Positions 24,021 to 37,844 of a stretch of DNA of 64,000 nucleotides are shown here, piece after piece. The stretch comes from Microvelia longipes. Taxonomy: Eukaryota; Arthropoda; Insecta; Hemiptera; Veliidae. The translations under genes and the position numbers were made by a program. The notes under the pieces were generated by a model. The model was given only the letters and a program-made list of their open reading frames with translations, ran no database searches and was not told the origin of the DNA. Positions within the stretch are counted from its first letter, which is position 1. Each line of letters begins with the position of its first letter. The stretch lies in the NCBI GenBank assembly GCA_018340805.1, contig JACMZG010000008.1, positions 29,636,571-29,700,570 on the forward strand, written 5' to 3'.

Positions 24021-25015
24021 TTGACGGTGTTCAGCTTATTTGTACTTAAACTGGAATCACCCGGTAGGACCTCAATTGTTATCGACGAATTTTAACAGTG
24101 CGGATTAATTTTACTTTACACAACAATGCAGAGGCAAGAAACATTTATTTTCGAAAAGAAAAAAATATCTTTATGTTAATATGTACATTTTATTTTTATA
24201 CTATGGATGATAATAAACTTATAAAAAAGGATAAAAATGCTATGTCGCTAATTAATGTTTTATTTAAGTACCAGGCTTATTTTTATCAAGCGTAAGAAAT
24301 CAAAAAGAATTTCTTTCAAACTATTTTTCACAGTAGTTTGAGCAGTATTTTAAACCGTAGTTTCATATTGTTGTAAAAGGCCATTGATCCTAAAACCCCT
24401 AAAAAGAAACAGAAAAAAATGCGTAAACTCAAACTTGCGTCTACATGATTGTACAACAATACTGTAACTATTAAAACTTTTCGTTAACAGATGTAGCAAA
24501 ACCAGATGTTGTAATTTTTAAAAGTAATATATAGAATAAAGTTTCTCGTTGTAAAGTTACAGAAATCAATACCAGTTACAGAAAGAACTGTAGAGCAATA
24601 AAGTTATAAGAGCAATAGGCTTTTAGAGAGTTTAAATCTAACAAAGAGCATTTGCTGGGGATTCCAATTCAATGGGGACAATTCCTAGGAGTAATTTGTT
24701 CATCGTCACTTTACTGAACACTAAAGAGGATAAAGTTTAGTATGTTTACTATTGGGGATACCTACAAGTGTTATTTATAGAAATAGAAAAGAGTCGATTA
24801 AATTCACAAAATCCCAAATACATACGAATTTATCTATTTTTAATATAAATTGTCTATAAATCTATGGATGTGAGATAAAATTAAAGCAAATTTGATATCG
24901 TAGAAATTGCAAAATCGAAGAAAAATTGTATAGGATTCCGTGCATATTATCAATAGGCTTCCGTGGATATTGTCATGACGATTTAGGTCTTCCATTTGTG
25001 TTCACATCACTGTAG
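24021..25015. other. AT-rich stretch, nothing recognised
   Basis: Includes a 65-codon frame (24098-24295) of lysine, asparagine and phenylalanine-rich composition, without motifs. Confidence 0.5.
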
Positions 25016-25489
25016 CAGTGGTCCTCAACCTTTTTTTCACTTATCGCCCCCTTAATAGATTCTTTAATGTTCCGTCGCCCCCACATTAATAATCAGGAAC
25101 GGGGCAAGGTGTACGTTAGATTTTGCATGTGTTTACATAACATACCAAGAAAGTTCATTTTAAAGATGCTGGGAACTATTTCTTATATTGCTTTAAATAT
25201 TAAGCAGGGCCAAGCCAATTAAAAAGTCGCACAATGAGGAACTAAGAAAAAAGCCTCTCCGTAAAAGGTAATAAATAACTTTCCGTTAAAGGATGCTATT
25301 TTGTAGAATAGAGACATCTATTAAACCTACTTCCTTAAATCTAAATTGAAAACTATAATTTTATTTTTTGTTCTAAATTGCCTTCTTTACGACTCATTGC
25401 CGCCTTCAGTGCCCTTCTAAGACTCATAGCCCCCTTAGAACCCTTTATCGCCCTCATGGGGGCAATATCGCTCACGTTGAGAACCACTT
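25016..25489. mobile_element. hAT-type miniature transposon
   Basis: It begins CAGTGGTCCTCAACCTTTTT (25016) and ends with the imperfect complement GTTGAGAACCACTT (25489). CAGTGGTTCTCAA-type ends are characteristic of one hAT group. Sub-terminal C-rich blocks (TCGCCCCC; CATGGGGGCAATATCGC) are also mirrored. About 474 bp, no transposase. An 8-bp target duplication, expected for hAT, is not convincing here, so the copy is old. Confidence 0.7.
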
Positions 25490-25576
25490 AACAAATGATG
25501 AACCTGAAATTTCTTTTCCACTGTGTAATATATTTCCTTCATTCCAAGGCCTAACACATAACGCATTCTTTTATCA

Positions 25577-25690
25577 TTTATACTGTAAGTATATAGGAAA
25601 AGTATTGTGTTCGCAATTAAAAAATATTTTTATAAAAAAAACCGGAATTTCAACTGAATGATGTTTATAAAGCCTCCTAAGGTCCGAAGT
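25577..25690 (-). repeat. R1 family, 3' end fragment, reverse
   Basis: Complement of the R1 3' end: TTTATACTGTAAGTATATAG, GGAAAAGTATTGTGTTCGCA and AAGCCTCCTAAGG. Confidence 0.6.
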
Positions 25691-27027
25691 CATTAAATGA
25701 AAATAGATATTTTTCTCAATGTAAGTAAGTAAGAGAAAGTAAAAATTAATTCAATAACTACAAAAATGAAAACTGCAAACTTTAAAAGTAATAAATGTTT
25801 CGTTTCATAAAAGGTTAATCGAAAACTTCTTCAACCGTACCTAAAAGTTGTTTGGTAAGATTCAAGTATAAATTTCCTTTGATAGAACAACCGAAAAATT
25901 TACTCCAATATACGTCATAACCTACCCATAAATAGAAATTCGCAAAAAACTTTCTTCTATCTATATTATAAAAGCAGGTTAAACTTTCAAGCACTTTCTA
26001 ATTGAAATTTTAAAAGCTTAAAAGTTTGCAGCTAATTCGTAAAATACGTTGTAAATTAGCTTTGAACAAGTTGTCAAAAACTTACTAATTCTTTGGCAAA
26101 AGCTACTCATTTCTACTTTTTTACTTTTAAGACCTAAATATTTAACGAGCTTATTATAAGCGTAAACTGTATACAGTTAGTTAATTAAGCTCGAGGTTTA
26201 AAACTGTTTCAGATAGTTTTATAGTTCGTATTTTAAATTATTTAAACATCTTTAAGCTTAATTAAATAAGATTATTTTAAACTTCTTTATTTAAATTAAG
26301 TAAATATATATAAAAAAACTTAGTACGACATGATTTTTTATTGTAACAACTATTTAGTCTTTCTAAAGTGGACAATTTAATCTCTTTCATTAATAAAAAC
26401 AATTTCGTATCCATTTATAAACAAAAGGTCTTCGCCGCTCCTCGTCCGGCGCCACGAATTAGTTAAGAAACAAGATTTGTTTACATTATATTACATATGT
26501 CAATCAATAACACCGGAATCAATACTGATTTTGTAATTTTATATTTTGCTAACCATATACATTAGTACAAGTTCTAACAATTTCAGCTTGATCTTAACAC
26601 TTCTTCAAGATTAGGGGATTTTTTGAAATGTTTGTGGGGTCATTATTGTAGATTGTGTTACATGAATATGCTTGGAGATCACAAGCGAAATATTGTATGA
26701 TATTATTAAAATAATTTAACAACTTAATACAAGTCTCTTCAGTGTCCTAACTTATAAACTATATTTAAAGGTTTTAACGTTAATTATACATCCTATTGTA
26801 TACATTTTCACAGTATTGTAATCACATTGAACCAGACTAATTCCATTAGTGGAATGCCGATATCTTCTTTGTATTTCTGTGGATTAGTTATTATGTATTT
26901 AAGCAATTTTTTATTTATTATTATTACTTAGTTAATGTTGTATTACTTTTTAATTTAACATTATTGCTATGATTTAAGCTAAATTTTAAATTGCATTTTT
27001 TTATTATACAACAAGTCTATCAAATAT
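25691..27027. other. AT-rich stretch, nothing recognised
   Basis: One short GC-rich spot (CGCCGCTCCTCGTCCGGCGC, about 26433-26452) stands out in an otherwise AT-rich region. No coding frame. Confidence 0.5.
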
Positions 27028-27078
27028 TTTTTGTTGGGTCATAAAAGTTAAGAACATCGAGCGTGTTGCTTAAAACTA
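27028..27078 (-). repeat. R1 family, internal fragment, reverse
   Basis: TTTTTGTTGGGTCATAAAAG then TTAAGAACATCGAGCGTG matches the R1 middle as in 17388-17425. Confidence 0.5.
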
Positions 27079-27121
27079 AGTTCCACAAGACTTTTTATTG
27101 TACCTGCTATATAGTTTTTAT

Positions 27122-27124
<3 letters not shown>

Positions 27125-27184
<60 letters not shown>

Positions 27185-27185
27185 T
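27125..27185. repeat. AT microsatellite
   Basis: About 60 bp of AT dinucleotides with one interruption. Confidence 0.9.
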
Positions 27186-27723
27186 TAATAATTTATGTTA
27201 AGTATTTTACAAAATATAAGCCGAAAAATTGGTAATATTTTAATAAATGCTTAAGTATTTCTTAGGGAAACTTTATCTAGACGTTTCTGGCATTATATAA
27301 TACATCAAAAAATTAATTTAATATATTCAAAAGAGGATTTAACTATTTTGAATATTTTAGCATACATCTAAAACTTGATTAAGATGGGAAAGCACTTTAT
27401 CCCAGGCCAGGGATCTGCCAGATGACAAGAGGGAAAATTTAACTAAATTGTTGTGATTCAATTTAGTATAATCTTGGAACGAAATATGCTTAGGAATATT
27501 AAAGAATCTTTTACTTTAATTTTAAACAGTTACATGACTCTTTTCTTATTGTATCTATCATATTTATTTTTGTATTTTAATATTTTTTTATGTAATTGGT
27601 TATTTTGTCTAGAGCTAATTTGATATTCTTATTTCTGTCTAATAAAAACTAAATGGGCTAATCTTTTTTATTATAATAATAACAATTATTAAGAATTTAT
27701 TTAAAATTATTTATTTAACTTAA

Positions 27724-27910
27724 AAATCGGGTAACAGGTATCTCAAAACGTACCCCTACTACTTCAGACCCACTTTGCTCGTCCTTAAACAGCGATTGCA
27801 TTTAAAATGTATCACACTTTATGTAGAAAGAGCACTACTGATCCCCCAAAAGCCGATTCACTACTGGTCTTAAGTAAGGCTCCAAAACTAACAAACTCAA
27901 ATGTCTTTTT
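27724..27910 (+). repeat. R1 family, 5' fragment
   Basis: Starts AAAATCGGGTAACAGGTATC, then shows CCCTACTACTTCAGACCCAC, CTTTGCTCGTCCTTAAACAG and a decayed continuation. Confidence 0.5.
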
Positions 27911-29860
27911 AACTAAGCAGTAATTATTAATCAATGCTATAACTTATTAATTATAAACGCAAAAAGTGATTAGTTTAAAAAAATCATACGAAATCGATAG
28001 CATTATAGCGATTTTAATAAGAAGCATGTCACATGGCCGATGACTTTGATGCGTGGTGTTTACACACATGAAATAATGTAATTTATTTACAGAAGGATTT
28101 ATTTTTATTTTATTTTAGTGTTTAGATATGATCGTTTTCTTTGGCGTATTTATAAAATATTTTTCCCTCATTGTTTTTTTATTCTTTTCTTATTATTTGT
28201 TTCCGTTTGTTACACGCGGATTTTTCCTGATTGTTTTTGTTGATAAACTTTATAAATAATGCATTGAACAGACCTTATAAAAAATAATTCTTTTAATTTT
28301 AATGGTGTCTCATCAATTTTTGGACGCGTGATGTACAAATTGTATTTATCACATATAGTTTCTTTAATCTGTTTAATAATCCATTAACCTCTTCACTCAA
28401 TATTGATAAACGTTTACTCATTTTTTTAAATATGGATTTTTGTACAGCTATTATTTGTCACAAAAGCTCCAAAAAACGTGTACATTAGTTTTCAGAGGTG
28501 GGCTTCTAAAGATAAAAATCTGAATGGGGAACAATAGCGCAATCAAGATGCTAGGGAAGGCATAATATTAAAATAAGGAAATATTTGATAATCTGTAGGA
28601 AAATACTAAAAAAATAAAAATGGCTGACTAAGACCGCCAAGTATGTATGAATGGCAACATAAAAACATTTTATGTTAGGGGGGTACCCCTACTTAAGACC
28701 ATTAGTTAACTGGCTTTAGTATTATCAATAGAGTTGCTTTTTTTTCATGGTACTATGCTCCTTGTATACAAGTATTATTCTAAGGCTATATCCATTTTAT
28801 TGCAATTTGTTGAAACAATACTCTTGAACCTGATATGATGATTACCAAACCTATATGAATCTGTTGACATATTGCTTTTCAATTGCTTATTAACAATAAT
28901 AGGTAATTATTCTCCCAATATAATTTACATTAGCAGTGACACAAATAATTTACCTTGCGTTTAATTTGTACCTAAAAACGAAACTGAAAAACTAACTACT
29001 TTACTTCTTGCATATTCTCTTACAGCCTTTACAGCATTAAAAATACATTCGTAAAACCCGGAAGTTATTTTAAAAACTCTCTCTCATTAAAATAAAATAA
29101 ATTATAAAAAGAAAGAAAAAGGAAGACACACATATTAAGGATACGTCGAGTAAAATAAGAATACATCTTCTTTTTCCTTAATCTTGCTTTTAAAGCAAGA
29201 AGTTCTTTTTTTAAAAAAAAAGATAGTATTTTTTCTCACTCTAACGTTTAAATAGGATAGTAAATCTCGGCAACCTGGCTGTAGAGTCAGATAAGGCTTT
29301 CAACACCCCAAGTTACCCTCATTCTACAAGCTAAACCCTTTCTACACTCTTCTTTCTACAGCCTTCCTTTATTACAAACTTCATTCCTTCCTTTCTGGGC
29401 TTAAAATATGGACTAAATTTATCAAATAGAAAAATGTGCATCTACTACAACTTTCTTTAAATTTAAAAGAGAGGTTTTTATCTAAATTACTTTAACTTGT
29501 CTTAGCGTTGGAAGTTTTCGATACCTTATTCATGAAAAAAATATTTATTTTATTGTACTAAAACGAAAACTGTATTATTACATTTTAATACTACATTTTT
29601 TTATGCATAAAAATCTTATTTATAGAAAGAGTATTTCCATAACAAATTAAAGCCCATATTCAGTCAAATGCATTAATTTTAAATTTATAGTCTATCCTAT
29701 TAAAGTGTTTAGTTGTTACCAAGAGTGCATTAATAGTGAAGTATACATGAAAAACAAAGGGTCCTTTAGATTTAAGAATTAATCAGATTAAATTTTCTAA
29801 ACCAAAAGCTTAGATGTATCGGATAATTTGACTCGATTATCATGCATCACTATGATAAAA
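27911..29860. other. AT-rich stretch, nothing recognised
   Basis: No gene, RNA or mobile-element end. A near-perfect small palindrome CTTGCTTTTAAAGCAAG lies near 29182-29198. Confidence 0.5.
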
Positions 29861-30390
29861 ATGGATCCCAATGAGTCTTAAAATATTTTTATTCTGATCC
29901 ATGAGTAGTCTAAGTTTAAAGTGTAGTCAAGATCCATCAATTAGATTCTGGACTGTAAGCATTTAAATCTGATTGTTTTACCCAAATTCTCCATTGTTTT
30001 CTGTGAATGAACTTCGATAAGAAATAAAACATGTTCATTAATTAAACCTATGAGTAACCTATTGTTAAATCTATGAGTTGTCCAAATGAATATAGTTTAG
30101 TTAAGATCGATCAATTAGATTCAATTTATTCCGTAAGCACTCAGAATTTTGTGTTGCTCTAAACCCATGTTATTTTAAAAACGGTTCCCAATGAGACTTT
30201 AAAGGAGACCTTAGAGTAGCCTAAAGTAAAATTTTAGTCAATATCATTTTGGCACTTGTCAAGAATTTTTGCACTAATTTTAGTACAGATCAATTCCTGT
30301 CACAGTTTATGACTTCTTCTAATATAAGATTTATTTGAGGGTAGTCTAAGTTTAGTCCAGATCCAAAAAGTAGTTTTCGAGTATATCCTA
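29861..30390. repeat. Degenerate local tandem repeat
   Basis: Loosely repeated modules share GATCCCAATGAG/GTTCCCAATGAG, GAGTAGTCTAAGTTTA/GGGTAGTCTAAGTTTA and AGATCCATCAATTAGATTC/AGATCGATCAATTAGATTC. Modules recur about every 150-200 bp with heavy divergence. No coding frame. Confidence 0.45.
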
Positions 30391-31368
30391 ATTATATTTG
30401 TATCCTAATAAATATAAGTTTATATAAGTGCTTAAGAATGGTCAATTATCATAGTCGGAGTTTATCATAACTAAAAATGGTTTAAAATATATTCTGTGGA
30501 ACACAAAAATACGAATATTAGAGTTAGACAGTAAGTTGTGATCGATCCTAGAATAAAAAACAATAATTAACTCACTGTTAATGTCTTCATTCCTAACAAT
30601 AAGGTCCCTTAAACAGCGTAAGAACATTTTTTGGGTTAGTGGCCTATTTTTTCGCAAAAAAACAGTAATTATAAGTAAAAATACTAAGTGTACAGAAAGT
30701 ATTAAACAAAATAAAATGAACATATTTAATAAAGTACATTTTCGTGTATTTTTAACATTTACAACAAAGTTAAAAATAAACAACCTTAATTCTCTAAATT
30801 TAATTATTTTTTCTACTAATTTACGAGTCAAAACATGTTTCTTTTATTATTTATTTTTCTTAGAACTAATTAACAAAAAAAATATAATTAGTTTAAAAAT
30901 ATATGAGAGTTAAAAAAGTACAATGCTGGAACCTTTGCATTATGAGGTTATTAAAGTTTTAAATACTACAATAATGAGAAAGGGGTAATAACTGAAAAAG
31001 TAGAGCGCTACTATTACATGGTAAAAAACAAAGCTAGCAACGCTTGAAACAAAGCTTCGAGGCTGCTTAACCAGTGTTATCTAAATAAAAAATGTTCTTC
31101 GCATCTTGTTTAACTTTTTAGAAAAAACTAATGACTGCCTAAATGAATGTGTTAGCATTTGAGTGGCATAAACATTTTATGTTTTAATGTTCGGATAGAA
31201 TTTTCCTTCTACAAGCTCAAGCATTTAGGTTTGTCAAGTCATTTTTGGCAGCTTTATGTTTTGATATAATTAAAAAGCAAGCTGATAGAGTTTTATGAGG
31301 TGATTCAATTAGAGGGTTTTTATGAATAGAATCATTTTTTTTGACATGTTAGATTATAGCCTGGAATT
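30391..31368. other. AT-rich stretch holding the longest open frames, probably not genes
   Basis: Opposite-strand frames of 129 codons (30442-30831 minus) and 110 codons (30581-30913 plus) overlap. Both translations are rich in Phe, Ile, Leu, Asn and Lys, as AT-rich DNA gives by chance. I see no domain, no signal sequence and no convincing start context. The minus frame has one hydrophobic stretch of about 20 residues. Confidence 0.5.
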
Positions 31369-31437
31369 GACGTCATTGCAGGAATAAATGGTAAATTTTC
31401 AATGTTGACCACCTATACTGATTCCTGCAATGACGTC
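31369..31437. repeat. Perfect 17-bp inverted repeat
   Basis: GACGTCATTGCAGGAAT (31369-31385) and its exact complement (31421-31437) are separated by 35 bp. GACGTCA is also the core of a CRE/ATF site, but no gene is nearby. Confidence 0.75.
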
Positions 31438-31659
31438 ACACGTCATTCATAATAAAATCAGGTTATAACCTCCAAATTCTTTTGGAGGTTAACGTAAACT
31501 TAAGCTTAACCTTTACCTTAATCAACCTTATCATCTTGATTAAAAATGCTATTTTAAATTTATTTTTATAATTTGAATTTTTAATTACTTTAAACAAAAT
31601 ATATGCTGTATTAAAAAAATTGAAACCTATATGACAATCTTAAGCTAATTATTAATTTT

Positions 31660-32138
31660 TCTCATTTATATTGTAGGTATACAGGAAAAGTATTGTGTAT
31701 GAAAAAAAAGAAATCAGAGTGGAACCGGAATTATCTGTTTCAGGCGTTTAAGGCCTTCTGAGTGGTTGTCTGCTTGTATGTGTGTGCGTGTGTGTGTATG
31801 TGTGTGTGTCCATTATCATCATAGTGCCCAGTGTATTTATGCTAGAGAGTTGAAATTTGGTACAAAAATCATTCTACCGCTGTAGTTGTGCTATTCAGAA
31901 AATAATTTTTTATGACGTAATCAACCGGCAATTATGACTCAGCGAAAATTTTAAAAAATCATAAAATGCGGAAAAATGATACAATCGGATAGCTATTTGG
32001 CACGCATGTGACAAATAGGGCGATGAGAGCGCATGTGAGTCCGAAATAGGGAGGATAAGCGTAGCGAATCTGATGTAATGAGAAACAGTTCCTTTTAGAG
32101 GTTTTATCCTTTTAGAAGTACCCTGTACCCGATTTTTT
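31660..32138 (-). repeat. R1 family, reverse copy with GT expansion
   Basis: Complement of the R1 3' end at 31666-31690, through AATCAGAGTGGAACCGGAAT and an expanded GT tract (31770-31812), to GGAGGATAAGCGTAGCGAAT and TACCCTGTACCCGATTTTTT. Confidence 0.8.
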
Positions 32139-35090
32139 TTATTGCCTGAATTAATAAAAACTATATTTGAATGTGGTTAAACTGTTAAAGAATACCGTCC
32201 AAATTATATCTGATTTTATCGGTTCATTGGATACTTGTTTTAAAAATAATGCTTAGCTGGATATAGCTAACAATAATGAGAATAAAAATGATCAGTATTT
32301 TCTTCATATTTCTTAATTGAACGCAATTAAGTTAAATATTTACCATTTTATAATTATACATGACATTGAACTTTTCTATTTTCTTTAGATTAACTTAACT
32401 AAATCAGTAAATTATTGTCAAACTATTGTAGTACATCTTACATCTAGTACACATCTAGTGCATAAACGTAATTATTACCCTTTATAAGAATAGAAAAAAA
32501 GTTCTATACTTTTCCATTGTACTATGTCTATACACAGAAGCTGCTATCAGAATAATTATTAAAAACTTGCTAAAATATATTAAGCAAAATGAATTCAAAA
32601 AATTAAGTAATGAACGTTTTAGTAAAAAAATATATGTACCTCCATAAATATATAGCTAAATTAAAAAAATTTAACACTCACAAATGTTAAAAACAGGAGG
32701 TAAAAATCATTAAAAATGTAAAATTTAGTTACTTAATACAGGTAGTATATCTACTATAAGTACATAGATATAAAACAACGTAGAGCAGGAACTATATTTG
32801 AAATCATATCAGTCAAGAGATATTTCACAAAAATTAACCTTTAAATCGTTTATTAAATTAATCGAAATTAATAATAGGAACAAATTAATTTCTATTTAAT
32901 AATATATAGCTTAGCTTTAAAGATATTGCTTGACATATAGAGCTAACAATAATGAGGATAAAATGATCAGTAAAGAGGGAACATTTTTTTAGAGGGCCCA
33001 GCTTTTATTTTAATTCTAGGTACTTTTTTCTTTTGTTTACTAATTAATTCACTTTATTTAAATATGCAATTATTCTTTTTTTATTAAAATAACAGAAGTT
33101 GGGGGAATGTTTTTTCCCCAGATGTTTTATAAATTAAGACAATAATAATTTTAATAATTTAGCTTTTCACTTTTTTAATGCCTGACCTTTTATTTATAAT
33201 ACCTAATTTAAATAAAACAAAACAAATACAAAAACAACATTACTGTTTTTTGGACTATTTTATAGAATAGTAATTTTAATTTGTTCGTACGTAACTAGTA
33301 TTCTTTGGTAATGAAAAGCTAATATAATTACTTAACGTATTTCAAATATGATCATTTTCAATTGTCCTTTGTAACCATTAATAGATTTTCTAAATATCAC
33401 TACGAAAATAATAGTTATAATAATTTATAGAAACTAAATTACTATAGCGTTTTAATTAAAATGCAAATTGTGCGTCGAAATTTCTTGAGAGTTTTTAATT
33501 TCTTGCTTAGCACTCAATTTCAAATTTTTATTATTAGGTAATTTATTCTAATCTAATAGAAAAAACTTAAATTCGATATTTATTATAAATGATGACCAAA
33601 GCTATTTGCATCTTTTTAGACTCCTTTTGCAATAATTTAGGTCGTAGTTTATGCTAATCATCAATCAGTGGTTCATAATTTTATTTAAAAAAATAAGACA
33701 AAATGACTTGCAAGTCGAACTTTATTTCATCAGATTATAATAAATTTAAAAAAAATATTAATGAGATGGAATGTTGAGCAAAAAATAAAGCATATCAAAG
33801 AAAATTTGCGCCAAAATAATTTTATAAATTTAATTTATCTTATTTTGGTTACTATATATTTTTATACCTGGTGTACACTTTTATTATTATATAAAAGCAA
33901 TTATATATTAATATATATTATTCTTATATTTTACACCAAACCATCGTAACAATTAATTTGTAATCAATGGGGTGCCGAACGGAACTGAACACGCATCTTG
34001 CGCACGGAAAGCTGTAACGCTGAGTTGGAGGATATTGTAGGATGCGGGCCAATTCTGCTTAGTTAACTTTTCATATTATATACATTTAATAAACAACCTG
34101 TGTTTGCATTTTTTCGATTTAAAGTTTATAGAAAATTTTACCTGGTTATTTCGGGGTTATTGTATCATGGACTAGTTTAATTAGACTCTAAATCTCAATA
34201 AACTGAGAAAACGCTACACTATTTAACTTTTTTAGTTTTGTTATCATCTTTTTTTATTTTTAGATACATTGAGTGGTCCTAACGACGCTGATCCAGTTTT
34301 ATCCAATTTAGCGCCCTAAATTACAATATTTTTTAGAAACGACAATGATTTTTAAGAAAATCATTTTAATACTTTTTTAATTGGTCAACATTTTTTCTTT
34401 GAAAATTTCTTACTGATTTTATTAAAATAATTACCTTTATTGATAAGTTTTAAATGTAATTTAAAAGCTCGATAGAATTTTACTGTCTTTGGTAGTTCTT
34501 TTAAGACGTCCTTTTATCAGAAATATTATACCTGAAACAAGAGAAAAGGATAATAATTAATTTACAGCTCTTTGAGAATTTGTGACTTATCAAATTTATT
34601 TAATAAAATAAATAGATAATTGTAAAAATTAAAAATAGATTTCAGGCAAAAGACCTCCTCCTCCTAGAATACATAAAAACGCCTCTTTGAGATATCATAC
34701 TATGCAAAGTATATCTTTTTTGTAAATTATATCAAAAGATGCTTTTCTGTAAATTATGTCCTGTAAACATCATAATTTTGGAACATCAAACAACATAATG
34801 CTGTAATATCATACACTTATATGACTCGGTGAATTCACGGCCCTCTAAAATATGCTAGAGCAGATTATTTTTATGTCACTTGATAATAAGCCATTGTTAA
34901 ACTGCATTTGTCACAGCTAAGGGGTGAATATTTTATACTTTAAAATGGTCTGTGCCTCGGAAAAAATGGTCTTAACAGGCCTCGGAACTATAGGGAGTAA
35001 CGTAGCTGAGATTGTAGAAGGACGGCCTCACAATTACCGTCCATCAGCATCTGATACAGTTTACAGTTATTTAAATGACTAATAAAGAAA
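32139..35090. other. AT-rich stretch, nothing recognised
   Basis: Only low-complexity sequence and short frames (33761-33949). The parts 33965-34060 and 34940-35040 are slightly GC-richer, without an identifiable feature. Confidence 0.5.
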
Positions 35091-35091
35091 A

Positions 35092-35092
35092 C

Positions 35093-35149
<57 letters not shown>

Positions 35150-35179
35150 ATATATAATATATATATAATATATATATAA
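35092..35179. repeat. AT microsatellite
   Basis: About 90 bp of AT dinucleotides with a few phase breaks. Confidence 0.95.
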
Positions 35180-36286
35180 GTAATGAATCAATAACTTAAT
35201 TCCCTGATAAGACGTAAGTAACTTAAATAATCTCCGAATTAATTTTTGTTGTCAGGTACCTACTTTCAAATTTAGCATCCATAAAAAAACCCCTTCCAAG
35301 AAGGTTTCCAGAAACAATATTTAATAAGCCAAAAATAATATGAAATTAACAAAACTTAAGACCACAAACTTAATCAACTTATTACAGGGCTCCTTGACTC
35401 ACAAAACAATACTTTTTCAACCCATAAAAATAATGATAAGTTAATATACTTGAAACCAGGGCTTGAGACCCCGACAGAAGCCGATCCCTAGAGACACCTC
35501 GAGGCACGTCAAAACGTAACAATTAAATTCTGGGTTCACAAGATTATTTTTATATTTTTAATAAAATTCCATAATAATTTTAAAAACTAAATATTATTGA
35601 GTAATACCGTAACAATCTGCACACTGTTCAGTTTTTTCTTGTTTGATTTTAGGCATTAAAATATAATTTACTAGATTTTTTAATTTCTCTGCTTATGGAC
35701 AGTTTTGAATTATTGTTTTTTTTTGTTTTCTTGCAATGCCCGGTAATAATTTTCCAATTATTTAGTGTAGAAATGTAAACTTGTTATTTTGTATAAAATA
35801 ATTCCACATGTTTTGTTAGCTTATATTTATTGCTTTTTTAACTCCATTCGTTATACTAAAATTTGTCCTTAAAGATAAATATTTTTGATCAAATTTTCAT
35901 TAGAATAAACGTTTGAAATTGTTTGCTTTAGGTTAAACTTTATGTTAAAAATAAATATAAAATGGGTTCTGTTTGTAAAATATGTTATTATATTTCTTTA
36001 TGTTAACAGTCATATTTTCACAGCGTTAATTGATATTTCAACTCATAAAATCGATGAGAATAATAATTGACAAATATAAAATGGATGCTGAAACCCCCTC
36101 GGCCAACGCGATTTGAGTAAGAAAAAATTAACGATTTTCCCCATATAACGCAACTTTCCTACATATGTCAATCATTAATATTACGATTATACAAATCAAT
36201 TGACCATATTTAATTATAGAAATTAAAGTTGATCACTTTGAGGTAGAAAAACAAAAACCTTAAACCGCAGAAGATGCCTTATTTCT
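35180..36286. other. AT-rich stretch, nothing recognised
   Basis: No gene or structured repeat seen. Confidence 0.5.
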
Positions 36287-36351
36287 GCCCATATATATAT
36301 TTATATATTATTTATTTATATACATATATTATATATATATATAATATCCTA

Positions 36352-36415
<64 letters not shown>

Positions 36416-36429
36416 GTGTGTGTGTGTGG
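36287..36429. repeat. AT then GT compound microsatellite
   Basis: AT runs ending in TGTGTGTGTGTGTGG. Confidence 0.95.
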
Positions 36430-36817
36430 TAAGTGGTGTGTAACACTTCACCTTACAATGTAATAGTTTTAAAGATCTTAGACTAAAATATCTCAGCCCT
36501 ACTTTGACTAGTCAATACTTTTTCTATACTTAATTAAGCCTCTAATAATAATGATAATAATGCCCGTTTTAGGGCCTTTGGGGCCATCAGAGTATTCGCC
36601 CTGCGGGAACAACCTCGGGTGGGTCACATCTCCTATGCTCAAAGTAAAGCTAAAGTATTTATTCTAACCCAAGAGGACTCTTTTGATTTTTTTAAACTAT
36701 TTTTTGTATTTGTTGCTTATAATAATTTGTGGAAACTAATCTTACATTGATCACCATATTTTATCTTTAATTAATATCTTTATTAATAATAAAAATAGGA
36801 ATTACATACATACTACA

Positions 36818-36830
36818 TATATATGTTATA

Positions 36831-36873
<43 letters not shown>

Positions 36874-36895
36874 AACATATAATTATATATAATAA
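36818..36895. repeat. AT microsatellite
   Basis: AT dinucleotide runs with phase breaks. Confidence 0.9.
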
Positions 36896-36904
36896 TATTT
36901 ATAT

Positions 36905-37150
36905 TTTATATTCGTAAATATACTGCAGGATTATGGAAAAAGCATTGTGTTTACACTGGTAATAAAAAACCATGTCATAAGGCCATTGTTTTAACACCTC
37001 CTATGTGAATGTGTTATCTTATATTTCCCTTTGTGTTAATGCTAGAGAGTTTAAACTTAGTATGCAAATCAATGATTAGGTTTAGATTTTTATTTTTATT
37101 TACGTGTTTTTATATAATTATAATGACATCAATAACCAACTTCATTAGCT
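36905..37150 (-). repeat. R1 family, decayed reverse fragment
   Basis: It contains GGAAAAAGCATTGTGTTTAC, an AAGGCCATTG... CCTCCTATGTG region, GTTAATGCTAGAGAGTTTAA and AATGACATCAATAACCAAC, in the order of a reverse R1 copy, but poorly conserved. Confidence 0.5.
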
Positions 37151-37844
37151 GATGAACTCAGTAAAACTTTTAATTGAACATTAAACATTTAATTTTTTTA
37201 GCTTCATTATAAAAAAGAAGGATAGAGCGTCACCATGCAGTTTAAATTTTATGCATTTTAATTAACTCTAATAACAACGATGTTTTAAGTTCATTCCTCA
37301 TTTAGTCATTCTAATTATACAATATAAAAGAAAGAAAATGATGACGTCATAATTAAAGGATACTAATTATTTGTGTCTCTTAATCCAGATCCTAGTTACT
37401 CGTGGGTAGTTATAAAACCTATTATAAAATAAACTTTTGTCTTAAATTTATCTTATAATCCCTTATTGTATCATTTAATTTTTTAAATGGAAAATGTTAA
37501 AGTATTGTTAAAGATTGTTATAATAACTCGATGTTTCGATGTGGGGTAAAACTAACATTTGTTTATTATTCTTAGAATTAATCTAAATAACTTGTTTTAA
37601 CAAAAGATATTTTAGATATAAGAAGCTACGTAATTCCGTTACAACAGAAAACTATAATTATTAAAAGGAAAAAAGGGTTCAAATTTTATTATTATCACAC
37701 AAAAATTACATAATTATATTCTGGTATAAATTATTTTTGTTTAATTATCATTAAAAATTGCAGAGATCCTTTATCAAGAAACTTACTTTTATTTACTTAT
37801 TTTTTTAAATATAAAATTTATTTAGATTATTTTTTACGCTTAAA
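37151..37844. other. AT-rich stretch, nothing recognised
   Basis: No feature supported. Confidence 0.5.

Noticed and set aside
30442..30831. Longest open frame (129 codons, minus), overlapped by a 110-codon plus-strand frame
   Set aside because: Both translations are low-complexity products of AT-rich DNA, with no domain, no start context and mutual overlap. At this base composition and window size such frames arise by chance.
31369..31437. GACGTCA inverted pair as a CRE-type regulatory site
   Set aside because: No gene is visible nearby, and the motif is part of a longer inverted repeat more easily explained as a small element remnant.
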